The notes below the pieces were generated by a model, which had not been told where the DNA came from, did not search any database, and saw only the letters and a list, made by a program, of their open reading frames with translations. 64,000 bases of DNA from Arcticibacterium luteifluviistationis (GTDB taxonomy: Bacteria; Bacteroidota; Bacteroidia; Cytophagales; Spirosomataceae): positions 62,001-126,000 of the forward strand of contig NZ_CP029480.1 of assembly GCF_003258705.1 (NCBI RefSeq). Reading direction: 5' to 3'. A program made the translations under genes and the position numbers. Positions 56,498-64,000 of the stretch are shown piece after piece (position 1 is the stretch's first letter; every line of letters starts with the position of its first letter).

Positions 56498-57622
56498 ATG
56501 TCCAATAACTCTGAAATCACAAAATGCTTAGCGGCTGTTGCAAACGGAAAAGGCACCTTTTCAATAGAAGAAATTCAGATTGCACCTCCGCAAGGTGATG
56601 AAGTATTGGTCAAAATGAAAGCCGCAGGAATTTGCCATACAGATTGGGATTCTTTGAGCTGGGGTAAACCCATAGTCATGGGACATGAAGGTGCTGGTAT
56701 TATAGAAAGAGTAGGCCCAGCAGTAAAAGATTTAAAAGTAGGCGATTCTGTTATCTTAAACTGGGCAATTCCATGCTACACTTGTTTTCAATGTGTAGAA
56801 GGCAACCAACATATTTGCGAAAAAAACTCTGCAGTAACCGCTGGCAATGCCTTAGCCGGTGGCCATGCTACGCTTGAGAGCACTACCTATAATGGACAAG
56901 CTATAGAACGCTCTTTTGCCTTAGGTACTATGGCGGAATTTAGCTTAGTAAGAGAAGCTGCCTGCGTTAAAGTAAAATCAAATATCCCTATGGAAAGTGC
57001 TGCCATAGTAAGCTGTGGCGTCATGACTGGTTATGGCTCTGTAGTAAATGCTGCCAAAGTAAGCCCCGGAAGTTCTGTGGTGGTTATAGGTACTGGTGGC
57101 GTAGGACTTAGTGTGGTACAAGGAGCAAAGATATCAGGAGCTACTAAAATCATAGCCATTGACATTAAACAAGAACGTCTGGATTTAGCCAAGAAGTTTG
57201 GTGCTACGCATTTTATTCTAGCATCAAAAGAAGACAAACTTCTTCTGGAAGCTTCTAAGGAAGTAAAAGCATTATGTAATAATAGAGGAGCCGATTATGC
57301 TTTTGAATGCACCGCCATTCCAGCTTTGGGAGCTGCCCCACTAGCAATGGTGAGAAATGCAGGTACAGCAATTCAAGTAAGTGGAATAGAAGAAGAAATC
57401 ACCATAGATATGAATCTTTTTGAATGGGATAAAATATATATAAACCCATTATACGGAAAAGCGAGACCTCAAATTGACTTTCCAAAAATCATTGCCCTTT
57501 ACGAAAAAGGCGAGCTTCTTTTAGATGAAATGGTTACCCAAACTTATCCTCTCCAAGACCTACAAAAAGCCTTTGATCACATGCATAAAGGAATAAACGC
57601 AAAAGGAGTTATCAGTCTATGA
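56498..57622 (+). CDS. Zinc alcohol dehydrogenase, class III (formaldehyde-handling) type
   Basis: The 374-residue MDR protein has catalytic zinc ligands in AGICHTDWDSL near 44-54 and GHEGAGIIERVG near 62-73, a four-Cys structural zinc loop CYTCFQCVEGNQHIC near 91-105, and the NAD-binding VVVIGTGGVGLSVVQGAK near 188-205. The layout follows class III ADH/FrmA. In P450 demethylation loci of marine Bacteroidota, such ADHs are conserved partners and are linked to formaldehyde or sugar-aldehyde conversion. It is the first gene of the operon; its stop overlaps the esterase start by 4 bp. Confidence 0.9.
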   Translation: MSNNSEITKCLAAVANGKGTFSIEEIQIAPPQGDEVLVKMKAAGICHTDWDSLSWGKPIVMGHEGAGIIERVGPAVKDLKVGDSVILNWAIPCYTCFQCVEGNQHICEKNSAVTAGNALAGGHATLESTTYNGQAIERSFALGTMAEFSLVREAACVKVKSNIPMESAAIVSCGVMTGYGSVVNAAKVSPGSSVVVIGTGGVGLSVVQGAKISGATKIIAIDIKQERLDLAKKFGATHFILASKEDKLLLEASKEVKALCNNRGADYAFECTAIPALGAAPLAMVRNAGTAIQVSGIEEEITIDMNLFEWDKIYINPLYGKARPQIDFPKIIALYEKGELLLDEMVTQTYPLQDLQKAFDHMHKGINAKGVISL

Positions 57623-58410
57623 AGTCATTTTTCACTATAGAAAAAGCGAGTCATGCCGGCTTCGACTATTTTACTGTAAAAAGTAAAGTATTAGGTCAAC
57701 GAGGAGATATTTCTGTATATAAACCTGCAGGTAATCACGAAAACTTGCCCGTAGTTATTTTACTTCATGGCGTATATGGAAGCCACTGGGCTTGGAGTTT
57801 AAAAGGCCGTGTTCATGAAGTTTTAGAAAAGGGTATTAGGGAAGGAACACTTCCACCAATGATGCTCGTGATGCCATCCGACGGCTTGTTTCAAGATGGA
57901 AGTGGTTACTTAAAACATCATGATGCAGATTATGAAAAATGGATTGTGGATGAAATCCCTACACTTATTAAAGAACAGTATAAGGAGGTAACAAAAAAGT
58001 CACACTTCTTTCTCACTGGACTTTCTATGGGTGGCTATGGAGCATTAAGACTTGGTGCTAAAAACCCAAATGTCTTTTCAGCCTTTAGTGGACTATCTTC
58101 CATAATTAACTTCAGTGAATTCGAACAATTTATTGAAGATTTTGGTCAATTGAAATCTTCAGTTGTTTCTCCAGAAAATGTGAGTGAAGTATTACTAGCC
58201 AATAGACAAAACTTGAAACCTTTTAGGTTTGACTGTGGTGAAAATGATGATTTGTATAGTGCCAATGTTGCAATGCATGAACTATTAAAAAAAGAAAATA
58301 TAAAACATGAGTTTTTCACCTATCCGGGAGAGCACTCATGGGAATATTGGGAAAAGTATATTAAGGAAAGCTTACTATTTTTTGCCCAAAACATTAAAAA
58401 AACTAATTAA
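57619..58410 (+). CDS. Alpha/beta-hydrolase, S-formylglutathione hydrolase/esterase D-like
   Basis: The 263-residue cytoplasmic protein has oxyanion-region VILLHGVYGSHWAW near 46-59, nucleophile elbow TGLSMGGYGALRLG near 133-146 and a C-terminal His in YPGEHSWEYW near 235-244; an Asp lies in FRFDCGENDDLY near 195-206. This is the esterase D family, which includes S-formylglutathione hydrolase. Beside a class III ADH and a demethylating P450, it would finish formaldehyde oxidation to formate, with an as yet unknown thiol if the host lacks glutathione. A sugar esterase is the alternative. Confidence 0.8.
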   Translation: MKSFFTIEKASHAGFDYFTVKSKVLGQRGDISVYKPAGNHENLPVVILLHGVYGSHWAWSLKGRVHEVLEKGIREGTLPPMMLVMPSDGLFQDGSGYLKHHDADYEKWIVDEIPTLIKEQYKEVTKKSHFFLTGLSMGGYGALRLGAKNPNVFSAFSGLSSIINFSEFEQFIEDFGQLKSSVVSPENVSEVLLANRQNLKPFRFDCGENDDLYSANVAMHELLKKENIKHEFFTYPGEHSWEYWEKYIKESLLFFAQNIKKTN

Positions 58411-58412
58411 TA

Positions 58413-59579
58413 ATGGATAAGAAAATAAGTGAATTTAAAGATCCTTTTAGCACTGCCCGTAAAGAAAAAGGAATTGGAGAAATGGATGACCAAAACGATC
58501 CGGTTCAAATGTTACTTCGGTTAAAGGATGTACGTAAAACAGCCCATAACTGGAAAACTTTTCAATCTGGTGCTAAACCTGGTCGTATTGTTATTCCATC
58601 TGAGGTAGATATACGAGAGACAAGACAGCTTCCTTTTGAACTAGACCCTCCTGAGCATACAGAATTCAGAGGCATTGTAGAAGATTGGTTTAAAAGACCA
58701 CAGAACGAAGAATATGCCCAGAACGTAAAAAAACAAATCTCCAGTGCAATAGATGACGCCATGCTCAAAGAATCATTTGACATGGTAACAGATTTGGCTC
58801 TGCCTATCCAATCAAGGGCTTTGACTTTGCTTTTTAACATCCCGTTGGAAGAAGCTAAAGTATGGATTTCATGGGGTACACATGTTTTCAGAAGTGAAGG
58901 CGAAGCTTTAGACAAAGACAAAGCAAATGTACTCTATGATTATATTGATGAGCAATTAGAAAAGGCGGCTAAAAACCCAGGTGAAGACTTGTATTCTGTA
59001 CTCTTGCAGTCTGAATATCAAGGACGTAAAATCACCAAAGAAGAAGCCAAAGGTGTGATGGTTCTAACTTTTGCTGGAGGAAGAGACACTATTATAAATG
59101 CATTGACCAACGCTACCGCATATTTTGCAGAGCATCCTGAATCTCTTAATCGACTAAAAGAAGAGCCTCAACTTATAGGCAAAGCAGTTGAAGAGTTTGT
59201 ACGTTATTTCTCGCCACTCACGCAGATGGGTAGAGTAGTTACGGAAGACACCTACGTATGCGAACATGCCGCCAAAGCAGACACCCGTGTTTCACTTTGT
59301 TGGGCATCTGCCAATAGAGACGAAACTGTTTTTGAGAACCCAAACGAAATACAAATTGACAGAAAAATGAATCCTCATGTGGGTTTTGGTTTCAGTCACC
59401 ATAAATGTATGGGAGCTCCGCATGCTCGCCAAGTAATGAAGATTTTCATAGAGGTTTTGACTGAAAAAGTAGGTCAAATAGAGATTCTAGACTTTAAAGA
59501 AAACATAGAAGAACTAGGTGAGTTCGAAAGAAAAGTTGGATTTCATAATTTACAGATTAACCTCAAACCTATAGCATAA
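58413..59579 (+). CDS. Cytochrome P450, CYP236A-like sugar O-demethylase
   Basis: The 388-residue soluble bacterial P450 has FELDPPEHTEFRGIVEDWF near 74-92, I-helix LTFAGGRDTIINA near 217-229, the ExxR motif in EEFVRYFSP near 259-267, and the haem loop GFGFSHHKCMGAPHAR near 323-338 with Cys as thiolate ligand. Marine agar/porphyran degraders use a P450 with its own ferredoxin and reductase to demethylate 6-O-methyl-D-galactose to galactose and formaldehyde. The same three-gene arrangement follows here, and GH117-like and sulfatase genes are close by. Substrate is therefore inferred from context, but strongly. Confidence 0.88.
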   Translation: MDKKISEFKDPFSTARKEKGIGEMDDQNDPVQMLLRLKDVRKTAHNWKTFQSGAKPGRIVIPSEVDIRETRQLPFELDPPEHTEFRGIVEDWFKRPQNEEYAQNVKKQISSAIDDAMLKESFDMVTDLALPIQSRALTLLFNIPLEEAKVWISWGTHVFRSEGEALDKDKANVLYDYIDEQLEKAAKNPGEDLYSVLLQSEYQGRKITKEEAKGVMVLTFAGGRDTIINALTNATAYFAEHPESLNRLKEEPQLIGKAVEEFVRYFSPLTQMGRVVTEDTYVCEHAAKADTRVSLCWASANRDETVFENPNEIQIDRKMNPHVGFGFSHHKCMGAPHARQVMKIFIEVLTEKVGQIEILDFKENIEELGEFERKVGFHNLQINLKPIA

Positions 59580-59585
59580 TATATC

Positions 59586-59894
59586 ATGGCAAAAATTACA
59601 TTTATTACACAAAACGAAGAAGAAATCACACTGGAAGCTGACTCAGGTTCTGTTATGGAACTGGCGGTAGAAAACGGCGTAGAAGGTATAGATGGTGACT
59701 GCGGTGGAGTTTGCTCCTGTGCTACCTGCCATGTTCATGTATTGCCAGAGTTTGTATCAAAAACAGGCGAGGCAAGCGAAATTGAAAAGGATATGCTAGA
59801 ACTTGATGATAAGGTAAACGAATACAGTAGACTTTCTTGTCAAATGGAAATCAGCGAAGACCTTGATGGCATTATTCTCAAAGTTGCTAACTAA
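59586..59894 (+). CDS. 2Fe-2S ferredoxin, adrenodoxin type
   Basis: The 102-residue protein has cluster ligands in DGDCGGVCSCATCHVHV (C-x5-C-x2-C, about residues 38-54) and a final Cys in SRLSCQME near 86. This is the vertebrate/putidaredoxin type that donates electrons to P450s. It lies 6 bp after the P450 gene and before the matching reductase, completing a class I P450 electron chain. Confidence 0.95.
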   Translation: MAKITFITQNEEEITLEADSGSVMELAVENGVEGIDGDCGGVCSCATCHVHVLPEFVSKTGEASEIEKDMLELDDKVNEYSRLSCQMEISEDLDGIILKVAN

Positions 59895-59897
59895 GCT

Positions 59898-61139
59898 ATG
59901 GAGAAGTTAAATTGCTTAATTATAGGTGCAAGTCATGCTGGGGTAAACTGTGCTTTTGCACTTCGAAAAGAAGGCTGGACAGGCAACATAACGCTATTCG
60001 ACTCTGACCCGAATTTACCCTACCATAGGCCGCCCCTTTCTAAGTCTTTTCTAACAAGTGAATTTGGGATTGAAAAACATCAATTAAAACCTCAGCTTGC
60101 TTACGCAAAAGATGAAATAAACCTAAACTTAGGCAAACGTATAACAGTAATTGACCGACAGAATAAAGTAGTAACAGCCGTTGACGGCGTTACATATACC
60201 TATGATAAACTCGTACTGGCTACTGGAGCTTCTCCTCTTATCCCAAACATTGAAGGCTTAAAGTCTCATCCTAATATATATCCTTTAAGAACTGCTCAAG
60301 ATGTTTTAAATATCAAAAGCAGTTTTGAAAACTCTATATCCAAAAAAGTAATTATCATTGGAGGCGGTTACATTGGTCTTGAGATTGCGGCTTCCCTTAT
60401 TAGCCTATCTGCTCATGTAACACTACTAGAGCGGGAAGAAAGACTACTTGCGAGAGTTACCTCCCCTGAGGTTTCACAGTATTTTGAAAAAACACATAAA
60501 GAAAAAGGCGTTATTATTCATACTGCTAAAGAAGTTACTAAGATCACAAAAACAGAGGGCAATCTTAAAGTTACATGCAGCGACCAAACTGTTTTTGAAA
60601 GTGATATGATAATTTTCGGTGTCGGTATTCGGGTTAATACGGACTTAGCCACAGAAGCAAACCTTGAGGTCAAGTCTGGAATTGTGGTCAACGGAAACTG
60701 CGAAACAAGCGATAAAGACATTTACGCTATTGGCGATAACACCTATCACTATAACCCACATTATGACAGACATCTAAGGCTTGAATCTGTTCAAAATGCA
60801 GTAGACCAAGGCAAAGTAGCGGCAAAGGCTATCTGCGAGAAATCCGATGTTATTTATGACGCCATCCCATGGTTTTGGTCTGACCAATATAATCTCAAAC
60901 TCCAAATGGTAGGACTAATAGAAGGTTATAATGAAGTCATTGAGCGAATTGACCTTGAAGATGAGAATAAGCGTTCAGCTTGGTTCTTCAAAAACGAAGA
61001 ACTACTTTCTGTGCAAGCCGTGAATGATGCTAAAGCTTATGTCTATGGCACAAAGTTGATTAAAGAAAAGGCTCAGGTAAATAAGGGAATACTTAAAAGC
61101 ACTAACGAGCCATTGGATATTAAAAGGCTTGCTTTATAG
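59898..61139 (+). CDS. FAD-dependent ferredoxin reductase
   Basis: The 413-residue protein has an FAD-binding N-terminus CLIIGASHAGVNCAFALRKEGW near 5-26, an NAD(P)H Rossmann motif VIIIGGGYIGLEIAASL near 150-166, the ATGASP box and a C-terminal YAIGDN near 274-279. It matches putidaredoxin-reductase-type enzymes that pass electrons from NAD(P)H to the adjacent ferredoxin and then the P450. It ends the operon. Confidence 0.95.
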   Translation: MEKLNCLIIGASHAGVNCAFALRKEGWTGNITLFDSDPNLPYHRPPLSKSFLTSEFGIEKHQLKPQLAYAKDEINLNLGKRITVIDRQNKVVTAVDGVTYTYDKLVLATGASPLIPNIEGLKSHPNIYPLRTAQDVLNIKSSFENSISKKVIIIGGGYIGLEIAASLISLSAHVTLLEREERLLARVTSPEVSQYFEKTHKEKGVIIHTAKEVTKITKTEGNLKVTCSDQTVFESDMIIFGVGIRVNTDLATEANLEVKSGIVVNGNCETSDKDIYAIGDNTYHYNPHYDRHLRLESVQNAVDQGKVAAKAICEKSDVIYDAIPWFWSDQYNLKLQMVGLIEGYNEVIERIDLEDENKRSAWFFKNEELLSVQAVNDAKAYVYGTKLIKEKAQVNKGILKSTNEPLDIKRLAL

Positions 61140-61578
61140 TATCTTGTGAACGCCTAGCTCATTCTCGTAACAAAAACCATTTCCTTGATAGCCAATTTGA
61201 TATATGCCAGCATCTATTTTGATGCTTTGCTTATTAGATCTTTTACCAGATTGAACTCTGAATTAAATACAGGCAAAAGCGGATTATGACCTAAAATGTA
61301 TTTCACATCGGTAATTAGTAACTCCTAATACTGCTGCACATAGTTTAGCCCTAATGTAACAAGTTCAGCCACTCTTTTATCTGAGACCTCTTGGAGCAGA
61401 GGGTACATTTTAAGCTCGAAAGTCATAGACTTCGCCTGTACTTGATTTTGACATGCTATCTCCTCGTTTGCAGTATCCTGCTCCCTAAATTATCATAGGA
61501 GCCGTTAAACGGGCGTCTAACCCCTTAAAGTCTGTGGTTTACTGTCGCATCTCTATGTATCTGCCTCTTAGGCTCATC
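61140..61578 (-). other. Intergenic stretch with a possible broken reading frame
   Basis: No intact gene lies in these 439 bp. On the minus strand one frame is open from 61489 to 61328, reading protein-like text (MTFELKMYPLLQEVSDKRVA), then hits TAG at 61325-61327 and is open again for 36 codons to 61217. It may be a decayed small gene; I recognise no family. It also separates convergent operons, so terminators are expected, but no clear hairpin with a T tract was found. Confidence 0.3.
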
Positions 61579-62307
61579 TTACTCTAGTCCTTTTTTCTCT
61601 GGATTCCAGAACGGTTTTGTCTTAATTTGCTTGGTGTTCCAGTTTAATTCTTTTCTAAAATATTGGTTTAAGGCCACACAAACTCTACTGTCGCCCGCTA
61701 TATAGACCATCTTCTGCCCTTCCATTTTAGGTATGATTTCTTTTACCGTGTTTAAAATCTCTGTAATTGAGTTAGGCTTCAGACTATGAAAATCAAACGG
61801 TTTTGAGCCATTTACATCTTCAAAAAGGTCATCTGAATTTTGAGTATAAATTAAACTTTCAAGCTGTTTAGGTTTTGATAAACTCCGATTTATAATATAT
61901 AAATGCGATAGAGCTGACAAATCGCCAATCATTAAATAACTGTCTGCAGTATCATCAAGCAAGAAGTTTCCCTTTTTCCATTTGAAATAAACGGTGTCAC
62001 CTTCCTTGCATTCCACCACCCATTGAGCTCCAATCCCTTTACTTTCTGTAGCTATGGCCATGTCAAAATAACCTTCAGTTTTGTTAATATCCCAAATACT
62101 GTAGCTTCTTACCTTATCTTTAAAAGGGAGGTCATCGTTGCCAATCCCAATACCTAATCGGACAAAATACCCTGGTTCAAACGCCGCCTTTTTGATACTT
62201 TCACTTTTAAGCCGAATTTTATAAACAGACGCAGAAATTTGCTCTTTTTTTTCAATAATGGCGTCTTGCAACACCACCTTTTTTAATATATTTTCTAGTA
62301 GACTCAT
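61579..62307 (-). CDS. Siderophore-interacting-protein-type flavin reductase
   Basis: The 242-residue protein has an FAD-binding beta-barrel (KIRLKSESIKKAAFEPGYFVR near 30-50, RSYSIWD near 67-73) and an NAD(P)H-binding half ending VYIAGDSRVCVALNQYFRKEL near 202-222. This fits the SIP/ferric-siderophore reductase family. It lies 7 bp after a ferric-reductase-like membrane protein, so the two may form one cytoplasmic/membrane electron path, perhaps for iron. Confidence 0.8.
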   Translation of the reverse strand: MSLLENILKKVVLQDAIIEKKEQISASVYKIRLKSESIKKAAFEPGYFVRLGIGIGNDDLPFKDKVRSYSIWDINKTEGYFDMAIATESKGIGAQWVVECKEGDTVYFKWKKGNFLLDDTADSYLMIGDLSALSHLYIINRSLSKPKQLESLIYTQNSDDLFEDVNGSKPFDFHSLKPNSITEILNTVKEIIPKMEGQKMVYIAGDSRVCVALNQYFRKELNWNTKQIKTKPFWNPEKKGLE

Positions 62308-62314
62308 GATAAGG

Positions 62315-62944
62315 TCAGCTTTTTGACGCCTTTCTTTTTATACGTAATTGAATGAATTTATGTTTGACCGCCGGAATTCTGATAATGAAGCCAAGCCCAA
62401 CTATAACCGCATATATTATCCAAGTTTTATCCAAGATGGCTACGTGAATTAGACTTAATAAAATGGCTCCATAGGCCAGGCTTTGCAGTTTTTTCCAATT
62501 GGTCTTTAAAGCTTTCATTGATTTCCTGTTCGAAGTAAAAAGCAATGGAATTAGAATGAGTACGGCTATTAAACCCGCCACATAATTCACCTGCGTAAAT
62601 GTTTCTAGAAAACCTTCTGCGGCTATAAATATAATAAAGTGAAGAATACTCCAAACGGCCGTTGCTATGCCCATAGCTTGCCTTACAAAAAGGTTAGTTA
62701 CTCCAAAAATGATAAAAATAGGAGTTAGTGTCAGCACTGCGGTCATCCACCTGATAGCAAACTCTCCAGAAACATGATAGAGCATTTCTAAGGTAGTTTT
62801 GCCCTCACCGCCTGCACCTTCTTTCATTGAAAAGGAGAGGCCGCTTGCCAAATCTACATCAATCATATTGAAAATAACTAGCAAGGGTAATGCAGCCAAA
62901 ATGGCAACAATCACCCAGCCATAGTTTCTTTTTATGAGTTTCAT
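62315..62944 (-). CDS. Ferric-reductase-like (MsrQ-type) membrane protein
   Basis: The 209-residue protein has six hydrophobic helices with His residues in YHVSGEFAIRW near 56-66, ILHFIIFIAAEG near 100-111 and LIHVAILDK near 165-173, the usual haem ligand positions of the ferric-reductase/MsrQ family. It has a basic C-terminal tail. It would carry electrons through the inner membrane. It is followed by the flavin reductase and preceded by two NTF2-fold genes in the same direction. Confidence 0.78.
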   Translation of the reverse strand: MKLIKRNYGWVIVAILAALPLLVIFNMIDVDLASGLSFSMKEGAGGEGKTTLEMLYHVSGEFAIRWMTAVLTLTPIFIIFGVTNLFVRQAMGIATAVWSILHFIIFIAAEGFLETFTQVNYVAGLIAVLILIPLLFTSNRKSMKALKTNWKKLQSLAYGAILLSLIHVAILDKTWIIYAVIVGLGFIIRIPAVKHKFIQLRIKRKASKS

Positions 62945-62954
62945 ATTTAGCTGT

Positions 62955-63332
62955 TTAGTACATTTTGTTATTATTAGCGGCTGTTTTAGGTACCTGTTGG
63001 ATACTGTCCCAGTGCTCTACTATTTTACCATCTTCAGAAAATCGGAAGAAATCCATCGTGACGTACTCGTCATTATCTGGCCATTGCTGGAATGTATGAA
63101 GTGCCACTAAGTCTCCTTCTGAAACGGCTCTTACAAACTCAATAGCTTTAACAGGATATTCTTCCTGCATTCTATTAAAGTAGTCTATAAAAGGTTGTGG
63201 GCCATCGGCTACCATCGGGTTGTGTTGGATATATTCTTTACCTACATAAAGCTCCACAGCTTTTGTTGGGTTCCCTTCATAGGCCATTTTATAGAAGGCG
63301 ATGGCGTTTTTTTTGTTCTCTTCTAGATTCAT
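62955..63332 (-). CDS. SnoaL/NTF2-like small protein
   Basis: The 125-residue protein has the SnoaL pattern: NKKNAIAFYKMAYEGNPTKAVELYV, then YIQHNPMVADGPQPFIDYF and VTMDFFRFSEDGKIVEHWD. Catalysis or ligand is not defined by sequence. Members often act as small-molecule isomerases or binding proteins. It lies 14 bp after the next, homologous gene. Confidence 0.85.
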   Translation of the reverse strand: MNLEENKKNAIAFYKMAYEGNPTKAVELYVGKEYIQHNPMVADGPQPFIDYFNRMQEEYPVKAIEFVRAVSEGDLVALHTFQQWPDNDEYVTMDFFRFSEDGKIVEHWDSIQQVPKTAANNNKMY

Positions 63333-63346
63333 GATTTGTTGTTATT

Positions 63347-64000
63347 TCAATTGGTTTCTTTAAAATATATGAAATTCTTTACGGGTGCTATGATGTCCCA
63401 GTGTTCCACTATCTTGTTTTCCTCTATTCTGAAGAAATCAAAAAATGTAGTTTTCTCATCGCCTACATAGCCTTCAGTTGCACTCAAAACAAAGTTGCCT
63501 TCTGCCATTACCCGATAGTTATGTTTAAACTTTATGGTGTGACCTTCTCTTTTCATTCTAAGCATGGCCCAAAGTAAGCCGCTGAGCCCATCACCTACAT
63601 CTCTATTATGCTGAATGTATAGCCCAAAATTGAAAAACTTGGAAGCACCGCCATCTTCTCTAATCATACACTGGTCCATAAAACGAGCTATTAAGGCTCT
63701 ATTAGCGTCGGTTTTTTCTAGCTGACTAGGAATTGTTGGGCCGTCTATTTCAGAATGTCCGTCAGGATTTACGCCTATAGAGTCTTGAACATTGCTCCAA
63801 TGTTCCTGTATTTCTAGACCTTTTATTCGCATAATATCCCACCTAAACCTCAAGGTGTCACCAAACATTCTACTATGCACAGCCACTAAGGAATCGTCTT
63901 GTATTATTCGAATGGGTTTTATGGCGTCAAAGCTCAAATCGGCATTCCGTTTTTCTATGAAGTTTTCTTTATTCCCATTCCAGTTTTGGTCTCTGCTTAT
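63347..64000 (-). CDS. SnoaL/NTF2-like protein, 5' end beyond the window
   Basis: The frame is open to the last base (upstream of the TTG at 63937 it reads RDQNWNGNKENFIEKRNADL), so the true start lies outside the window and the TTG is internal. The visible 217 residues hold two NTF2-type units: a first around the partial N-terminus (RIIQDDSLVAVHSRMFGDTL, EIQEHWSNVQD), and a second at the C-terminus (NFGLYIQHNRDVGDGLSGLL, FFDFFRIEENKIVEHWD), like the neighbouring gene. Function unknown. Confidence 0.8.
   Translation of the reverse strand: MSRDQNWNGNKENFIEKRNADLSFDAIKPIRIIQDDSLVAVHSRMFGDTLRFRWDIMRIKGLEIQEHWSNVQDSIGVNPDGHSEIDGPTIPSQLEKTDANRALIARFMDQCMIREDGGASKFFNFGLYIQHNRDVGDGLSGLLWAMLRMKREGHTIKFKHNYRVMAEGNFVLSATEGYVGDEKTTFFDFFRIEENKIVEHWDIIAPVKNFIYFKETN

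Overview
The window reads as chromosome of a member of the Bacteroidota, probably a marine or alga-associated Cytophagales-like bacterium. The evidence is a SusC/SusD pair, a Bacteroidota-type promoter (TTG-N19-TAnnTTTG) in front of the tRNA gene, weak Shine-Dalgarno usage, an AraC regulator with a cupin sensor, and a set of enzymes known from red-algal galactan degraders. No rRNA gene, CRISPR array or IS transposase was seen.

Region 1 (1-870) holds the 3' end of a nucleoside-type MFS transporter and tRNA-Asp(GTC). Region 2 (854-27019) is a 26.2 kb integrated element in the 3' end of that tRNA gene. It is bounded by a 16-bp direct repeat (854-869 and 27004-27019), with a tyrosine integrase just inside the right end. 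The left part is a mobility and replication module: an excisionase-like protein, a HUH-type Rep protein, a ribbon-helix-helix protein with a membrane helix, and an array of 13 CGTTAG hexamers at roughly helical spacing that is probably the origin. The rest is anti-phage cargo: a BcgI/type I-like restriction-modification locus (nuclease-methylase plus S subunit, apparently joined by a -1 frameshift site), a TRD-like/HEPN protein, a PD-(D/E)XK nuclease, a frameshifted abiH, mcrBC, and a three-gene cassette whose last gene fuses a STAND NTPase to a complete FtsA-like actin domain. The STAND-FtsA cassette, with a degenerate 63-bp direct repeat about 210 bp outside each end, is the best candidate for an undescribed system. 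The cargo ends with an unrecognised 493-residue protein preceded by a foldable leader.

Region 3 (27.2-42.5 kb) is a minus-strand polysaccharide utilisation locus: susC, susD, a VCBS/UnbV lipoprotein, a GH117-like hydrolase, a zinc dehydrogenase, a KduD-like SDR, an enolase-superfamily enzyme, an aldose epimerase and a RhaT-type transporter. The set fits release and catabolism of 3,6-anhydro-L-galactose from agar or porphyran. Region 4 (42.5-47.5 kb) is a plus-strand operon: a sugar-porter MFS, a solute-binding-like protein without a signal peptide, and two tandem class III CoA-transferases. Region 5 (47.59-49.93 kb) is a single RloC/PrrC-like AAA ATPase gene that looks like an integron-type gene cassette followed by an attC-like hairpin.

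Region 6 (50-55.1 kb, minus) is a D-galactonate-type branch: an aldehyde dehydrogenase remnant, KDPG/KDPGal aldolase, sulfatase, DgoD and a hexuronate-type MFS. Region 7 (55.5-61.1 kb) has an AraC regulator divergent from alcohol dehydrogenase, formylglutathione-hydrolase-like esterase, cytochrome P450, ferredoxin and ferredoxin reductase. This matches the oxidative demethylation module for 6-O-methyl-D-galactose known in marine Bacteroidota, with formaldehyde handling built in. Regions 3, 6 and 7 together suggest a porphyran/agar programme: desulfation, anhydrogalactose release, demethylation, and catabolism through 2-keto-3-deoxy acids. Region 8 (61.6-64 kb, minus) holds a siderophore-interacting-type flavoprotein, a ferric-reductase-like membrane protein and two SnoaL/NTF2-like proteins, the last running off the window.
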